Origin: Actinomycetes bacterium
Lineage (GTDB): Bacteria > Actinomycetota > Actinomycetes > Mycobacteriales > Mycobacteriaceae
Assembly (NCBI GenBank): GCA_023415515.1
Contig: JAEZKH010000100.1
Coordinates: 1 to 21,941, forward strand
Reading direction: 5' to 3'
Length of the DNA stretch: 21,941 nt
Part shown: positions 1 through 7,350 of the stretch, piece by piece
Numbering within the stretch: position 1 is the first letter of the stretch
Layout: every line of letters begins with the position of its first letter
Notes under the pieces: model-generated
Told to the model about the DNA's origin: nothing
The model's input: only the letters and a program-made list of their open reading frames with translations
Databases searched by the model: none
Translations under genes and position numbers: made by a program

Positions 1-1
1 G

Positions 2-442
2 TACGAGCCCGGCTACAACTCGGATTCGACCAGGACGTACAGCATCGGTGAGCCGAGACCTGAAGTGGCGCAGCGCTATTCGGTGCTGCAGCAGGCGCAG
101 CAGGCCGCGGTGCAGGCTGTGCGCCCCGGCGTCGCCGCCGAACAGGTGGACGCTGTCGCGCGCGGCGTGCTCGCGGACGCGGGCCTCGCGGACGCGTTCG
201 TGCACCGCACCGGTCATGGCATCGGGCTGTCGGTGCACGAGGAGCCCTACATCGTTGCGGGCAACGACCTGCCGCTCGCTGAGGGCATGGCGTTTTCCGT
301 CGAGCCGGGCATCTACTTCCCCGGCGAGTGGGGAGCGCGCATCGAGGACATCGTCATCGTGACCGCCGACGGCGCCGAAGCGGTGAATAACCGGCCGCAC
401 GACCTGACCGTGGTGCCCGTGGAAGGTCAATCGAACTCGTAG
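2..442 (+). CDS. M24 family metallopeptidase (Xaa-Pro aminopeptidase-like), C-terminal part
   Basis: The reading frame is open from the left edge, so the start and N-terminal part lie outside the window; 146 codons plus stop are visible. The product would be a cytoplasmic dimetal peptidase that removes an N-terminal residue next to proline or cleaves dipeptides. Visible M24 landmarks, in order, are the GYNSDSTRTY segment carrying a metal-binding Asp, HRTGHGIGLSVHE with the metal and catalytic histidines, SVEPGIYFPG with a metal Glu, and ARIEDIV with the last metal Glu. All ligands expected in this part are intact. An internal GTG at 65 is not the start because the conserved metal Asp lies upstream of it. 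The stop codon directly abuts the stop of the minus-strand 13E12 fragment. Which subfamily (PepQ, PepE or PepP) cannot be decided from the C-terminal part alone. Confidence 0.93.
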   Translation, partial: YEPGYNSDSTRTYSIGEPRPEVAQRYSVLQQAQQAAVQAVRPGVAAEQVDAVARGVLADAGLADAFVHRTGHGIGLSVHEEPYIVAGNDLPLAEGMAFSVEPGIYFPGEWGARIEDIVIVTADGAEAVNNRPHDLTVVPVEGQSNS

Positions 443-1192
443 TCAGTCACTTTCGCCGTCATCGTCGCTGTTGTTTCTGCTGTCGTGTTGGTCTTGGATG
501 AGGTAGCGGTGGGGGTGGTGGTAGTTGTTGATGCGGGTTTGTCCTGTGTCGAGGTTGGGTGGGGGTAGCCATTCGGTGCGGCCGTCGGGGCGTTTGCGGG
601 TGCGCCAGCCGGTTTTTTCGACCTTGTCGTTGTCGGCGGGGCAGGCCAGCGACATGGTGGTGATGTCGGTGAGGGCGTGGCCTTTGGCCCAGCCGTCGTC
701 GTGGTGGGCTTCACACCAGGCGGCCGGTGCGGTGCAGCCGGGGAAGGTGCAGCCGCGGTCGCGGGCGTAGAGGGCCAGGCGTTGGGCGGGGGTGGCCAGG
801 CGTTTGGCGCGTCCGAGGTAGAGGGGTTCTTGGGTGTGGTCGTCGAACACGCGCAGGTAGTGGTGGGCGGTGGCGGCTTGTTTGATGACCTCGCGCATGG
901 GCAGCAGGGTGCCCCCGCCGGTGACGGCGTGCCCGGTGGCGGCTTGCAGTTCTTTGAGGGTGGTGGTGATGACCAGGGTGGCGGGTAGGCCTTTGTGGCT
1001 GCCCAGGTCACCGGAGGCCAGGATGGCGCGCAGGAGGGCTGTGAAGGCGTCGTGGTTGCGCTGCCCGGGGGTGCGGGTGTCTTTTCGGGCTGCCTCGTCG
1101 GGGTTGCTCATGCCGGGGGCGGCCAGGGTGGCGGCGACGGTCTGCCACAGCGCGGCGGTTTCGGGGTTGAGGTTGTCCCGGATGGCGGTCAT
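443..1192 (-). CDS. C-terminal fragment of 13E12 protein with intact HNH nuclease domain
   Basis: This 249-residue open frame starts at an internal ATG within the broken 13E12 gene; the same frame continues upstream to a stop at 1268-1270. The HNH zinc-finger region lies at about residues 146-195: DRGCTFPGC, then WCEAHHDDGW with the catalytic His pair, and SLACPADNDKVEK with the later Cys, Asn and Asp/His positions. All recognisable HNH residues are present, so the nuclease part itself is not decayed. The tail is low-complexity, rich in His, Asn, Ser and Asp. No convincing promoter or ribosome site was seen ahead of 1192. Whether it is expressed is unknown, and it is best read as a pseudogene fragment. 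Confidence 0.6.
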   Translation of the reverse strand: MTAIRDNLNPETAALWQTVAATLAAPGMSNPDEAARKDTRTPGQRNHDAFTALLRAILASGDLGSHKGLPATLVITTTLKELQAATGHAVTGGGTLLPMREVIKQAATAHHYLRVFDDHTQEPLYLGRAKRLATPAQRLALYARDRGCTFPGCTAPAAWCEAHHDDGWAKGHALTDITTMSLACPADNDKVEKTGWRTRKRPDGRTEWLPPPNLDTGQTRINNYHHPHRYLIQDQHDSRNNSDDDGESD

Positions 1193-1257
1193 GCCGTCGG
1201 GTTGTTGTTTGCCGAGGTGAATCCAGCTGCGCGGGCGCAGGTCGGCATCGGAGAGTG

Positions 1258-1494
1258 CGTTGCCTCGTCAGAAATGCGCGCGAAAGGTTGATTCGTTGCC
1301 TCATCGGAAATGCGCGCGTACGCCCAGTGGATGGGGTTGACGTTGGCGCAGCGCAGAGCAATCACCGAAGTGGCCGCGGCCCGATAGTTGCTGGACCGTG
1401 AGCAAACCCGGCGACGGCCAAACGCCCATCACCAAGCGGCACGTCGACGAGAGGCAACGAATACCCCTACGCGCGCATCTTGACGTGAGGCAAC
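1258..1494. repeat. Four-copy GTTGCCTC repeat array with inverted symmetry and 36-bp spacing
   Basis: Two direct copies (1258-1282 and 1294-1318) share 23 of 25 bases, with the pattern CGTTGCCTC, seven bases, then ATGCGCGCG. Two inverted copies of the 8-mer lie at 1451-1458 and 1487-1494, and one GCGCGCAT block lies between them. The copy-to-copy spacing is 36 bp in both pairs. GAGGCAACGAAT at 1451-1462 is an exact reverse complement of 1291-1302. The whole is an imperfect inverted repeat with arms of about 60 bp around a core of about 130 bp. Confidence 0.8.
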
Positions 1495-1655
1495 AGGGAT
1501 TGGAGATCGTCGCCTGATCCCGAAGTGGCCGCGAATTTTGCTGACTTTTCGCCGCTGGCAGCTCAACGACTCGATCGCGTTGGTGGTGTGAGGGTTGTTT
1601 TCCCAGCTCACCGTGGACTCTGGCCAGGTGGCGCACGGCCACCGAACTCATGGTG
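1258..1655 (-). mobile_element. IS256-family (Mutator-type) transposase remnant plus short repeats inside the 13E12 gene
   Basis: This stretch has no intact gene. On the minus strand, about 1500-1640 reads HTTNAIESLSCQRRKVSKIRGHF, close to the conserved C-terminal TTNAIESLN-RKVTKTRGHF block of IS256-family transposases, but the rest of the enzyme is absent and frames are broken. A second RGHFG-like piece lies at about 1365-1378, because the 14-base sequence CCGAAGTGGCCGCG occurs at both 1365-1378 and 1520-1533. Around these lie four copies of GTTGCCTC in a symmetrical arrangement, listed separately. No clean terminal inverted repeats or target duplication could be assigned, so the exact element borders are unknown. 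Confidence 0.6.
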
Positions 1656-1976
1656 CTACGCCGAGGGGCGATCCGCGTCCGGCGCGTAGATCGCGGCGGC
1701 CACCCGGCGCTCGGCTTCGGCGCGCGAGATCCGCAGCCGTCGAGCGAGCACGTCAGGCCACGATGCGCCGCCGAACTGGGCCGGTGCCGCCTCGGTGATG
1801 AGCCGGCCGATCAGCCGACGGTCGAATGCGACGAGCTCCTTACCCAATCCGTCGATCGTCTTCAGCAGCTCGATGCGCTCCGAGCGGGTCAATGTCTGCA
1901 GAGGCAGGGCCAGCAGCCTGCGGTGGGCAACGTCAACGGCGTGCAGCGCCGCTGTGATCTCTTCCTTCGTACTCAT
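1656..1976 (-). CDS. N-terminal DUF222 fragment of the 13E12 protein
   Basis: An ATG at 1974-1976 opens a 106-residue frame starting MSTKEEITAALHAVD. It continues with the helical DUF222 features LTRSERIELLKTID and LARRLRISRAEAERRVAAA, which are standard near the N-terminus of 13E12 proteins. The frame then departs from the family and meets a stop at 1656. The fragment begins only about 30 bases after the stop of the beta-trefoil gene on the same strand, so it could be cotranscribed with it. A longer start at 2006 is possible but would nearly touch the upstream stop; the ATG at 1976 fits the family N-terminus better. Confidence 0.65.
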   Translation of the reverse strand: MSTKEEITAALHAVDVAHRRLLALPLQTLTRSERIELLKTIDGLGKELVAFDRRLIGRLITEAAPAQFGGASWPDVLARRLRISRAEAERRVAAAIYAPDADRPSA

Positions 1977-2007
1977 GATCCGAACACTAGTTCGAGCCAC
2001 CGACAAG

Positions 2008-2424
2008 TCACCGACCGCCGATGCGCCATGTCTGCTCGCTGCTGCCCGCCGGCCTCAACACCACGCTGAACGGGCCGTCGACCAGCGCCTCGAGGAAGCG
2101 CTCGCTGCCCACATGCGAAACGGTGGCGAAACCGCCGCCGAGGTCATCGACGCGCCAACGCTCTGCCGTGGAGTCCGCACACGCCGTCGCAGTGACGGCC
2201 CACGAGCCGACGGCGGCGGTGAGATACCGATCGCTGCCCATCTGTTGAATCGTGCACACGCCGCCGCCGAGATCGGTCAGCCTCCACTGCTGGCCGACGG
2301 CCGGACCATGGAACGGACGCGTGACGACCCGAGCATCCAGCGTGTCGAGGAACCGGAGGCCGCCGCCCTGCAGTCGGACGATCCGGGTGCTGATGAGTGT
2401 GTCTGCCTGCATCGATGTCGACAT
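2008..2424 (-). CDS. Small beta-trefoil (ricin-lectin-like) protein
   Basis: The protein has 138 residues and three internal repeats, each ending in a Trp motif: QQWRLTDLGGG, ERWRVDDLGGG and QTWRIGGR. These are interleaved with GSDRYLTA and GSERFLEA. This is the threefold pattern of ricin-type beta-trefoil folds, which often bind sugars. No signal peptide or membrane segment is visible, so a cytoplasmic location is likely and the ligand is unknown. The ATG at 2422-2424 is preferred over an upstream start at 2460 because a TAGCGT -10 box (2432-2437) sits 7 bases before it, giving a leaderless transcript. The 13E12 fragment follows closely on the same strand. The fold call is fairly safe; the function is open. 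Confidence 0.75.
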   Translation of the reverse strand: MSTSMQADTLISTRIVRLQGGGLRFLDTLDARVVTRPFHGPAVGQQWRLTDLGGGVCTIQQMGSDRYLTAAVGSWAVTATACADSTAERWRVDDLGGGFATVSHVGSERFLEALVDGPFSVVLRPAGSSEQTWRIGGR

Positions 2425-2431
2425 ACCGGCC

Positions 2432-2437
2432 ACGCTA
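2432..2437 (-). promoter_or_regulatory. -10 box for the beta-trefoil gene (leaderless)
   Basis: TAGCGT on the minus strand matches the mycobacterial TANNNT -10 pattern and ends 7 bases before the ATG, so transcription would begin at the start codon. Confidence 0.5.
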
Positions 2438-2617
2438 GGAACGCAGGCGCGTCCTGCCACGAGTGGCGGACTACCTCTTCTGCGGGCCAGCGGTACTTGC
2501 CTGGCGGATAGGTAACTCTTCCCTGTGGCGGCGAGAAATCTGGCTCACCGGCGATTACCGCCGTTCGCCCTGATCAGCACCATCAATGGGGCCCCTCTGC
2601 AACCACCAGGAATCCTC

Positions 2618-3571
2618 ATGCTGACCACAGACCAGACAGTTCGCATGCGCACGATCGGCGCGTCGGTGAAGCCGAGCCCGAACGGCGCGATCGACGCCGA
2701 GACCGTTGCGCTGCGTCCCGGTGCCCGGCCTGCCGCCGCCGCGGAGCCCGCGAAACCCGCGCAGGCCACCAGTGCCTTCGACAACTCCAAGACCGTGCGT
2801 CACCGGGTCGTCGACTTCGCCGTGAAGCCGCTGCCGAGCACAATCGCCGATCGGATCCCGCGCACCGTGTCGAGCCGGCCGAGCAAATGGGCCGTCGCCC
2901 GGGTGCTGCTGGTGCTGCTGATCGCGGCGATGCCGATCCTGGCCATCCCGGTCGAGGTATTCGGGCTGGTGTCGCAGGGCACGACATCCATCCTGCTGAT
3001 CGTGTTGATCGCCCTGTTGGCGACGGTGATGGTGTTCGCGCCACACCGCATCGACATGATCGTCGGACGCGGTCTGATCGCCGGAATGGTCGCGTGCATC
3101 GTCTACGACGGCGCGCGCCTGTTCGCCGTGCACGTACTCGGCCTGATGGGTGACTTCATCACGGTGATGGGGTCCTTCGTCACAGGCGAGCCGGGCACCA
3201 CCGGCAGCGCCGCGGTCGGCTACGTGTGGCGCTACATCGGTGACGCGGGCGGCCTGGGAATCGCGTTCTTCGTCGTCGCGTTCGCGTTGGGCGTCGACCG
3301 CTGGTCGAATGTGTCGGCCGTGGCGGCGTCGGTGGCCTTCGCGGTGTTCCCCACCTGGGCGGGCCTGATCGCAACGGTCGCGATCGCACCACGCGGCGAG
3401 GAGATGATGTTCGATCTGAACTGGGCCACGATCATCATCACCCTGGTCGGCCATCTGATCTTCGGGCTGTTCGTCGGATTGGCCTTCCTGAAGATGCCCC
3501 GTGGCGGCGCGCACCGCGAGTGGCCGTGGCCGCCGCTGCTGCGTGTGTTGCGTGAGCGCAGGCGCCGGTAG
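2618..3571 (+). CDS. Polytopic membrane protein with long Thr/Pro/Ala-rich cytoplasmic N-terminus
   Basis: I do not recognise the family. The ATG at 2618 has an AGGA ribosome site 7-10 bases upstream (2608-2611) and gives 317 residues; an open frame back to 2525 lacks such support. Residues 1-90 are hydrophilic, rich in Ala, Pro and Thr, with several TVR/TIG-type threonines and basic stretches. About six membrane helices follow, near 91-115, 122-142, 148-172, 211-226, 230-256 and 270-291, with a short Arg-rich C-terminal tail (LRERRRR). The FHA-HTH gene follows after 79 bases on the same strand, and a membrane Ser/Thr kinase gene converges behind it. I infer that the Thr-rich tail could be a kinase target and FHA-docking site, but nothing in the sequence proves this. 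A transport or sensor role is equally possible. Confidence 0.85.
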   Translation: MLTTDQTVRMRTIGASVKPSPNGAIDAETVALRPGARPAAAAEPAKPAQATSAFDNSKTVRHRVVDFAVKPLPSTIADRIPRTVSSRPSKWAVARVLLVLLIAAMPILAIPVEVFGLVSQGTTSILLIVLIALLATVMVFAPHRIDMIVGRGLIAGMVACIVYDGARLFAVHVLGLMGDFITVMGSFVTGEPGTTGSAAVGYVWRYIGDAGGLGIAFFVVAFALGVDRWSNVSAVAASVAFAVFPTWAGLIATVAIAPRGEEMMFDLNWATIIITLVGHLIFGLFVGLAFLKMPRGGAHREWPWPPLLRVLRERRRR

Positions 3572-3650
3572 CGGCAGATTTGCAGCGGACGTCCGAATGC
3601 ACAGTCCACAGAACGACTTCGGTGTCAAAATTGCTCGACAGGAGGTTCAC

Positions 3651-4268
3651 ATGTCTTCCCATCTGGAAGTCAGCAGGCCGTCGGGCCGGGAACTGATCCC
3701 GCTCGACGGACCGCGGATGACCGTCGGTAAGGCCTCGACCAATGCGGTGTCGCTCGACCACGATCCGACGGTCTCCCGCCTGCACGCGATTCTGGAGAAC
3801 CATGGATCGGCGTGGTCGATCCGAGACGTCGGCAGCCGGAACGGCACATACGTCAACGGCGAGAAGATCGTGGCGGAGCGGGTCCTTCGCTCCGGTGACG
3901 AGGTGCGCGTCGGCAAGTCGCGGCTGGTCTACCTCGAGTCACGACAGGCGGGGGAGCCGATCGACGAGGCGACGATCGTTCCCGATGCCAGCCAGCTTCC
4001 GCCGCGGCTGACGCGGCGCGAAGTCGACGTGCTCCTTGTGCTGTGCCGTCCGCTGGTCTCCGATGACCCCTTCCCCGAACCGGTTTCGGTCCGACAGATG
4101 GCAGGCGAGTTGTTCGTCACCGAGGCGGCCGTCAAACAACACCTGCAGAACCTCTACGACAAGTTCTCGATCCCGCAAGAGGGGGACCGCCGCGTCCGCC
4201 TTGCCAACGAAGCACTCCGGCGCGGTGCGGTGACGATCGCCCAGCTCCGCGAGGCCCGGCCCAAGTGA
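3651..4268 (+). CDS. FHA domain - helix-turn-helix regulator
   Basis: The start at 3651 is fixed by a GGAGG ribosome site at 3641-3645; the product has 205 residues. An FHA phosphothreonine-binding domain spans about residues 8-95, with SRLHA at 42-46 (phosphate-contacting Ser, Arg and structural His) and RNGTYVNG at 63-70. The usual Gly-Arg at the first strand is Gly-Lys (residues 26-27). After a linker containing DEATIV (residues 105-110, a plausible Ser/Thr-kinase target), residues 119-200 form a LuxR/sigma-region-4-like winged or HTH segment with LTRREVDVLL and ELFVTEAAVKQHLQNLYDKFSI. The protein is probably a cytoplasmic transcription regulator recruited by or responding to a phosphorylated partner. 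It sits between a membrane protein gene and a convergent kinase gene, which fits a phosphorylation circuit. Its DNA target is unknown. Confidence 0.85.
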   Translation: MSSHLEVSRPSGRELIPLDGPRMTVGKASTNAVSLDHDPTVSRLHAILENHGSAWSIRDVGSRNGTYVNGEKIVAERVLRSGDEVRVGKSRLVYLESRQAGEPIDEATIVPDASQLPPRLTRREVDVLLVLCRPLVSDDPFPEPVSVRQMAGELFVTEAAVKQHLQNLYDKFSIPQEGDRRVRLANEALRRGAVTIAQLREARPK

Positions 4269-4281
4269 GGTTGTTCGCCCG

Positions 4282-7260
4282 CTAGGTGAAGTCGAGCGCC
4301 TCGACGGTCGCGACCGCACCTTCGTGGGTGGGCCTGTCGGCGCCGCCGATGCAGTAGAGCGTCGAGCCGACGGCGGCGACGACCTGGCCGTGCACCGGGG
4401 TGTTGATCGGGGCCACCGCGCTCCACTTCCCGCTTGCGATGTCGTACATCTCGACAGTGGCCAGCACCCGTGTCGGTTCCTCCCCGCCGACGGCCACGAT
4501 CCGCCCGTCGATCAATGCCGCGCCGTAGCTTCCTCGGGGTGTCGGCATGTCCGGCAACGTGTCCCATGTCCCCGATGCCGGGTTGAACCGCTCGAACGCC
4601 GCGGAGTTCTCGTCCGCCGACAGATTCCGTCCCCCGATGGCATACACATAGACACCGTCGGACACGGCGGCCAAATGCTCACGGGGCGTTGGCATGTCGC
4701 TGGCTTCCGACCACGACTCGCCGTCGAACACCTCGGTCGACTTCACGAGTTGCTTGTCGTCCTGTCCGCCGACGACGACGAGTTTGTCGCCGACCGCTGC
4801 GGCCGCAGACGCGGCCCTGGCGTGCTTGAGCGGCGGAAGCTCCTCCCACGCGCCGTTGCGAAACACGAACACCTTGTCGGATGCGTCCGCAAGATTCTCG
4901 GTCGCGCCCCCGATGACCACCATCTCGCCGTGGTACGCCGTCGCGGTCGCGTGATGCAACGGCTCCGGCAGCGGTGGGCGTTCCTGCCACACACCGGTTT
5001 TCGCGTTGTAGCTTTGCACTGTCGGCAGGGTCTCGCCGTGGCGAAGACCGCCCGCGATCCAGATCTCGTCACCCAGCACCGCCCACGCCATCATCAGCCG
5101 TTCCGCTGGGGCGTCGGGGAGCATCCGCCATTCGGCGGCCGGTTGCGGCTTCCGTGGCGCGAGCTTCATCGATTCGGCCGATGCCGTGATACCCGAATTG
5201 CCGACGGCGTCCGCCCCGCCCACCGCGTATATGGTCTTACCGACACCCGCCACCGCCATGCCGTGGCGTGCAGTCCCCAAGTCCGGCAGGCCGTTCCAGG
5301 ACTGCGTGGCGAGGTCGAGCGCGACCACGCTCTTGAGGACCTGGCCCTGCGACACGCCGCCGACCAGCACCACGCGGCCGTCGGCGGTGGCCACCCCGAA
5401 GTCGCTGCGCCGCCCGGGAAGCTCGGGCCGGCTCGTCCAGGTGTCCGCGGCCGGATCGTAGGTTTCCACGGTCGCGAGGTCCGCGGTTCCCGTGCTGCCG
5501 CCGAAGGTGTAGACGATCTTGCCGTCCGTCGCCGCCCCGAGCATCTGCCGCGGAGTGGGGATCGGCGCACCGGGCTTCCACGAGGAGCCGTCGAAGACCT
5601 CGGTGGTGTTCAGCAGGCGCCCGCCTGCGTCGACACCGCCGGTGACGATGATCCGGTCGCCGACGACGACCGCCGCCGCGGCCGCCCGTGGCTCCAGGAG
5701 CGGCGGCAGTTCGATCCAGCGGCTGTTGACGACCCGCCACACCTTGTCGGTGGCCACCTCGGCGTTGGCGCCGTCGGTGCGCCAGCCGCCGAGAACCACG
5801 GGGGTGTCCTGCCACGTCACCGCCATCGCGTGCTGGACCGGAACGGGCAGGTCTTCACCGCTCTTCCAGCTGTCGATCGCGGGGTCGTAGCCCTCGTGTT
5901 CGGCGCTGACCCTGCCGTCCGCCGTCATCCCGCCGAAGACCCAGATGGTGCCGTCGGCCTGCGTGGCCGCCACCGCGTCGCGCGCGACGCGTGCGTCGGA
6001 GATCGGTTCCCAGCGAGGGGGCGCCTCGACGGTCGGCTGGTTGGCCACGGGCCGGCTCTGGCCGCCGTCGCAGGACCCGACGATGAAGACTCCTGCGATC
6101 ACCAGCAGCGCAACCGCCGCGATGACCGCCCCGCTGACCAGGAGCTTCTTACGGCCATTCTGCTGATCGGGCTTGACGCTGGTCGTCCTCGGATCGCCGA
6201 CCGGTTGCCCGACCGGCCATTTGAGACTCGACTGGCTGATGGAGGCGGTGTGGGCGAACATGTTCGGCTCTGGCGGCGGTAGTCCACCGGTGGCAGGCGC
6301 GTGCGCCACCGAATCCGCCTCGATGCCCGCGGTGTGGCCACTGCGCGCCGACGGCGGCAGCCCCTGGGTGTCTGCGGTCTGCTCGAGACGCGCGGCGGGT
6401 TCGCCGAGCGCCATGTGGTCCGCGGTCAGGCCGTTGTGCCGCTGCGCCTGCTGCAGCTCACGGCCGAGGTCTTCGGCCGACGCCTGACGGTCGCCGGGTT
6501 CGCGCGACAGCGCCTTCTCGATGGCCGCGCACACGTCGGCGGGGATCCCCTGCGGGCGCAGGTCGGGCACGGGCGTCGACGTGATCCGCATGTAGTGCGC
6601 GATGAGATCCTCGTCGGCCTTGCGTTCGTGCGGCGGGCCGCCGGCGATGAGCGCGTAAAGCGTTGCGCCGAGCGAATACACGTCGGCGGCGACCGTCGGG
6701 GCGTTGCCCGCGAGGACCTCGGGGGCGGTATAGGACAGCGTCCCGGTGAAGAAACCGGTCTCGGTCTTGTAACCCCCGGCGATCCGCGCGGTGCCGAAGT
6801 CGCTGAGCTGTGGTTCGCCGTAGTCGTTGACGAGCACGTTGGCGGGTTTGATGTCGCGGTGCAGCGTGCCGGTGCGGTGCGCGGTCTCGAGCGCCCCGCA
6901 CAGCTTCACCCCGATCCGCAGCACGTCGGGCCACGGCACCCGTCCCTCGCGCCGAACCCGATCGGCGAGCGAACCCATTGTGCTCAAAGGCATCACGATG
7001 AACGGCCGGTTGCTGGCGGTCACACCGACCTGCAGGATGTTCGCGATGTGCGGGTGGCCGGAGAGCGCCCCCATCGCATAACCCTCACGCAGGAAACGCT
7101 CGCGGTCGTCGTCGTCGAGATCGGAGGCGAGCACCTTGATGGCGACCTTGCGGCCCAGCGACGGCTGGAAGCAACGGAAGACCACACCGCCGCCGCCGCG
7201 ACCCACCTCGACGGCCTCGGTGAAACCGGCTGCGGCCAGCTCTTCGGCGATCCCGCTCAT
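4282..7260 (-). CDS. PknK-like membrane Ser/Thr kinase with 12 extracellular Kelch repeats
   Basis: From the ATG at 7260 the product has 992 residues. The kinase domain (about 14-275) is complete: glycine loop GRGGGGVV (20-27), Lys42 in AIKV, HRDIKPAN with Asp136, DFG at 154-156, a threonine-rich activation loop (Thr157, 166, 168, 172, 174) and APE (179-181). Its wording closely follows the PknK N-terminus. A proline/threonine-rich juxtamembrane linker leads to one transmembrane helix (373-396). Residues 415-992 carry twelve Kelch-type repeats, each with a Gly-Gly strand such as FGG, VGG or IGG, probably two six-bladed propellers. Topology predicts a cytoplasmic kinase and an exported sensor, analogous to PknD with its NHL propeller. 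The upstream frame reaches 7422, but 7260 starts directly before the conserved kinase N-terminus and has a TACCTT box 7 bases upstream. The gene ends 13 bases from the convergent FHA gene. Confidence 0.9.
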   Translation of the reverse strand: MSGIAEELAAAGFTEAVEVGRGGGGVVFRCFQPSLGRKVAIKVLASDLDDDDRERFLREGYAMGALSGHPHIANILQVGVTASNRPFIVMPLSTMGSLADRVRREGRVPWPDVLRIGVKLCGALETAHRTGTLHRDIKPANVLVNDYGEPQLSDFGTARIAGGYKTETGFFTGTLSYTAPEVLAGNAPTVAADVYSLGATLYALIAGGPPHERKADEDLIAHYMRITSTPVPDLRPQGIPADVCAAIEKALSREPGDRQASAEDLGRELQQAQRHNGLTADHMALGEPAARLEQTADTQGLPPSARSGHTAGIEADSVAHAPATGGLPPPEPNMFAHTASISQSSLKWPVGQPVGDPRTTSVKPDQQNGRKKLLVSGAVIAAVALLVIAGVFIVGSCDGGQSRPVANQPTVEAPPRWEPISDARVARDAVAATQADGTIWVFGGMTADGRVSAEHEGYDPAIDSWKSGEDLPVPVQHAMAVTWQDTPVVLGGWRTDGANAEVATDKVWRVVNSRWIELPPLLEPRAAAAAVVVGDRIIVTGGVDAGGRLLNTTEVFDGSSWKPGAPIPTPRQMLGAATDGKIVYTFGGSTGTADLATVETYDPAADTWTSRPELPGRRSDFGVATADGRVVLVGGVSQGQVLKSVVALDLATQSWNGLPDLGTARHGMAVAGVGKTIYAVGGADAVGNSGITASAESMKLAPRKPQPAAEWRMLPDAPAERLMMAWAVLGDEIWIAGGLRHGETLPTVQSYNAKTGVWQERPPLPEPLHHATATAYHGEMVVIGGATENLADASDKVFVFRNGAWEELPPLKHARAASAAAAVGDKLVVVGGQDDKQLVKSTEVFDGESWSEASDMPTPREHLAAVSDGVYVYAIGGRNLSADENSAAFERFNPASGTWDTLPDMPTPRGSYGAALIDGRIVAVGGEEPTRVLATVEMYDIASGKWSAVAPINTPVHGQVVAAVGSTLYCIGGADRPTHEGAVATVEALDFT

Positions 7261-7267
7261 GGGTGTA

Positions 7268-7273
7268 AAGGTA
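7268..7273 (-). promoter_or_regulatory. -10 box for the Kelch kinase gene (leaderless)
   Basis: TACCTT on the minus strand fits TANNNT and lies 7 bases before the ATG at 7260. No Shine-Dalgarno sequence is present ahead of this ATG. Confidence 0.5.
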
Positions 7274-7338
7274 CCGAGCACACTCACCATGAACGTCGTA
7301 ATCGTCCGATGCCCTGCCGGTGCCGAACCGCCGATCGC

Positions 7339-7344
7339 TAGGCT
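7339..7344 (+). promoter_or_regulatory. -10 box for the PPOX/F420 oxidoreductase gene (leaderless)
   Basis: TAGGCT fits TANNNT and ends 6 bases before the GTG at 7351, with no ribosome site between. Together with the kinase -10 box it forms a compact divergent promoter pair within 90 bases. Confidence 0.55.
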
Positions 7345-7350
7345 GGCCGG

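Larger units (their letters stand above)
443..1976 (-). pseudogene. 13E12-family DUF222/HNH endonuclease gene, interrupted
   Basis: Two separated minus-strand pieces belong to one 13E12-repeat-family protein. The N-terminal piece (1976 down to 1656) reads as a typical DUF222 start and stops shortly after the conserved RRVAAA helix. The C-terminal piece resumes near 1258, with the conserved QQPDGM segment followed by the region ahead of the HNH domain, and runs to 443. The central part expected in the family (about 100-150 residues) is missing and replaced by transposase-like and repeat DNA at about 1258-1655. I infer insertion followed by deletion. 13E12 proteins are abundant, repeat-associated nucleases of unclear role in mycobacteria; in M. 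tuberculosis REP13E12 copies serve as a prophage attachment site. The C-terminal piece could still be expressed from an internal start. Confidence 0.8.

Noticed and set aside
1301..1651. 116-codon minus-strand frame in the 13E12 gap
   Set aside because: It is out of frame with the TTNAIESL transposase segment and has no family features; the interval is better read as decayed mobile DNA.
4266..4284. Terminator between the convergent FHA and kinase genes
   Set aside because: Only 13 bases separate the stops and no hairpin with a T-run is visible.
4324..6282. 652-codon plus-strand open frame over the kinase gene
   Set aside because: Antisense shadow in high-GC DNA; the composition is Arg/His/Gly-rich without domains, while the minus strand encodes clear Kelch repeats.
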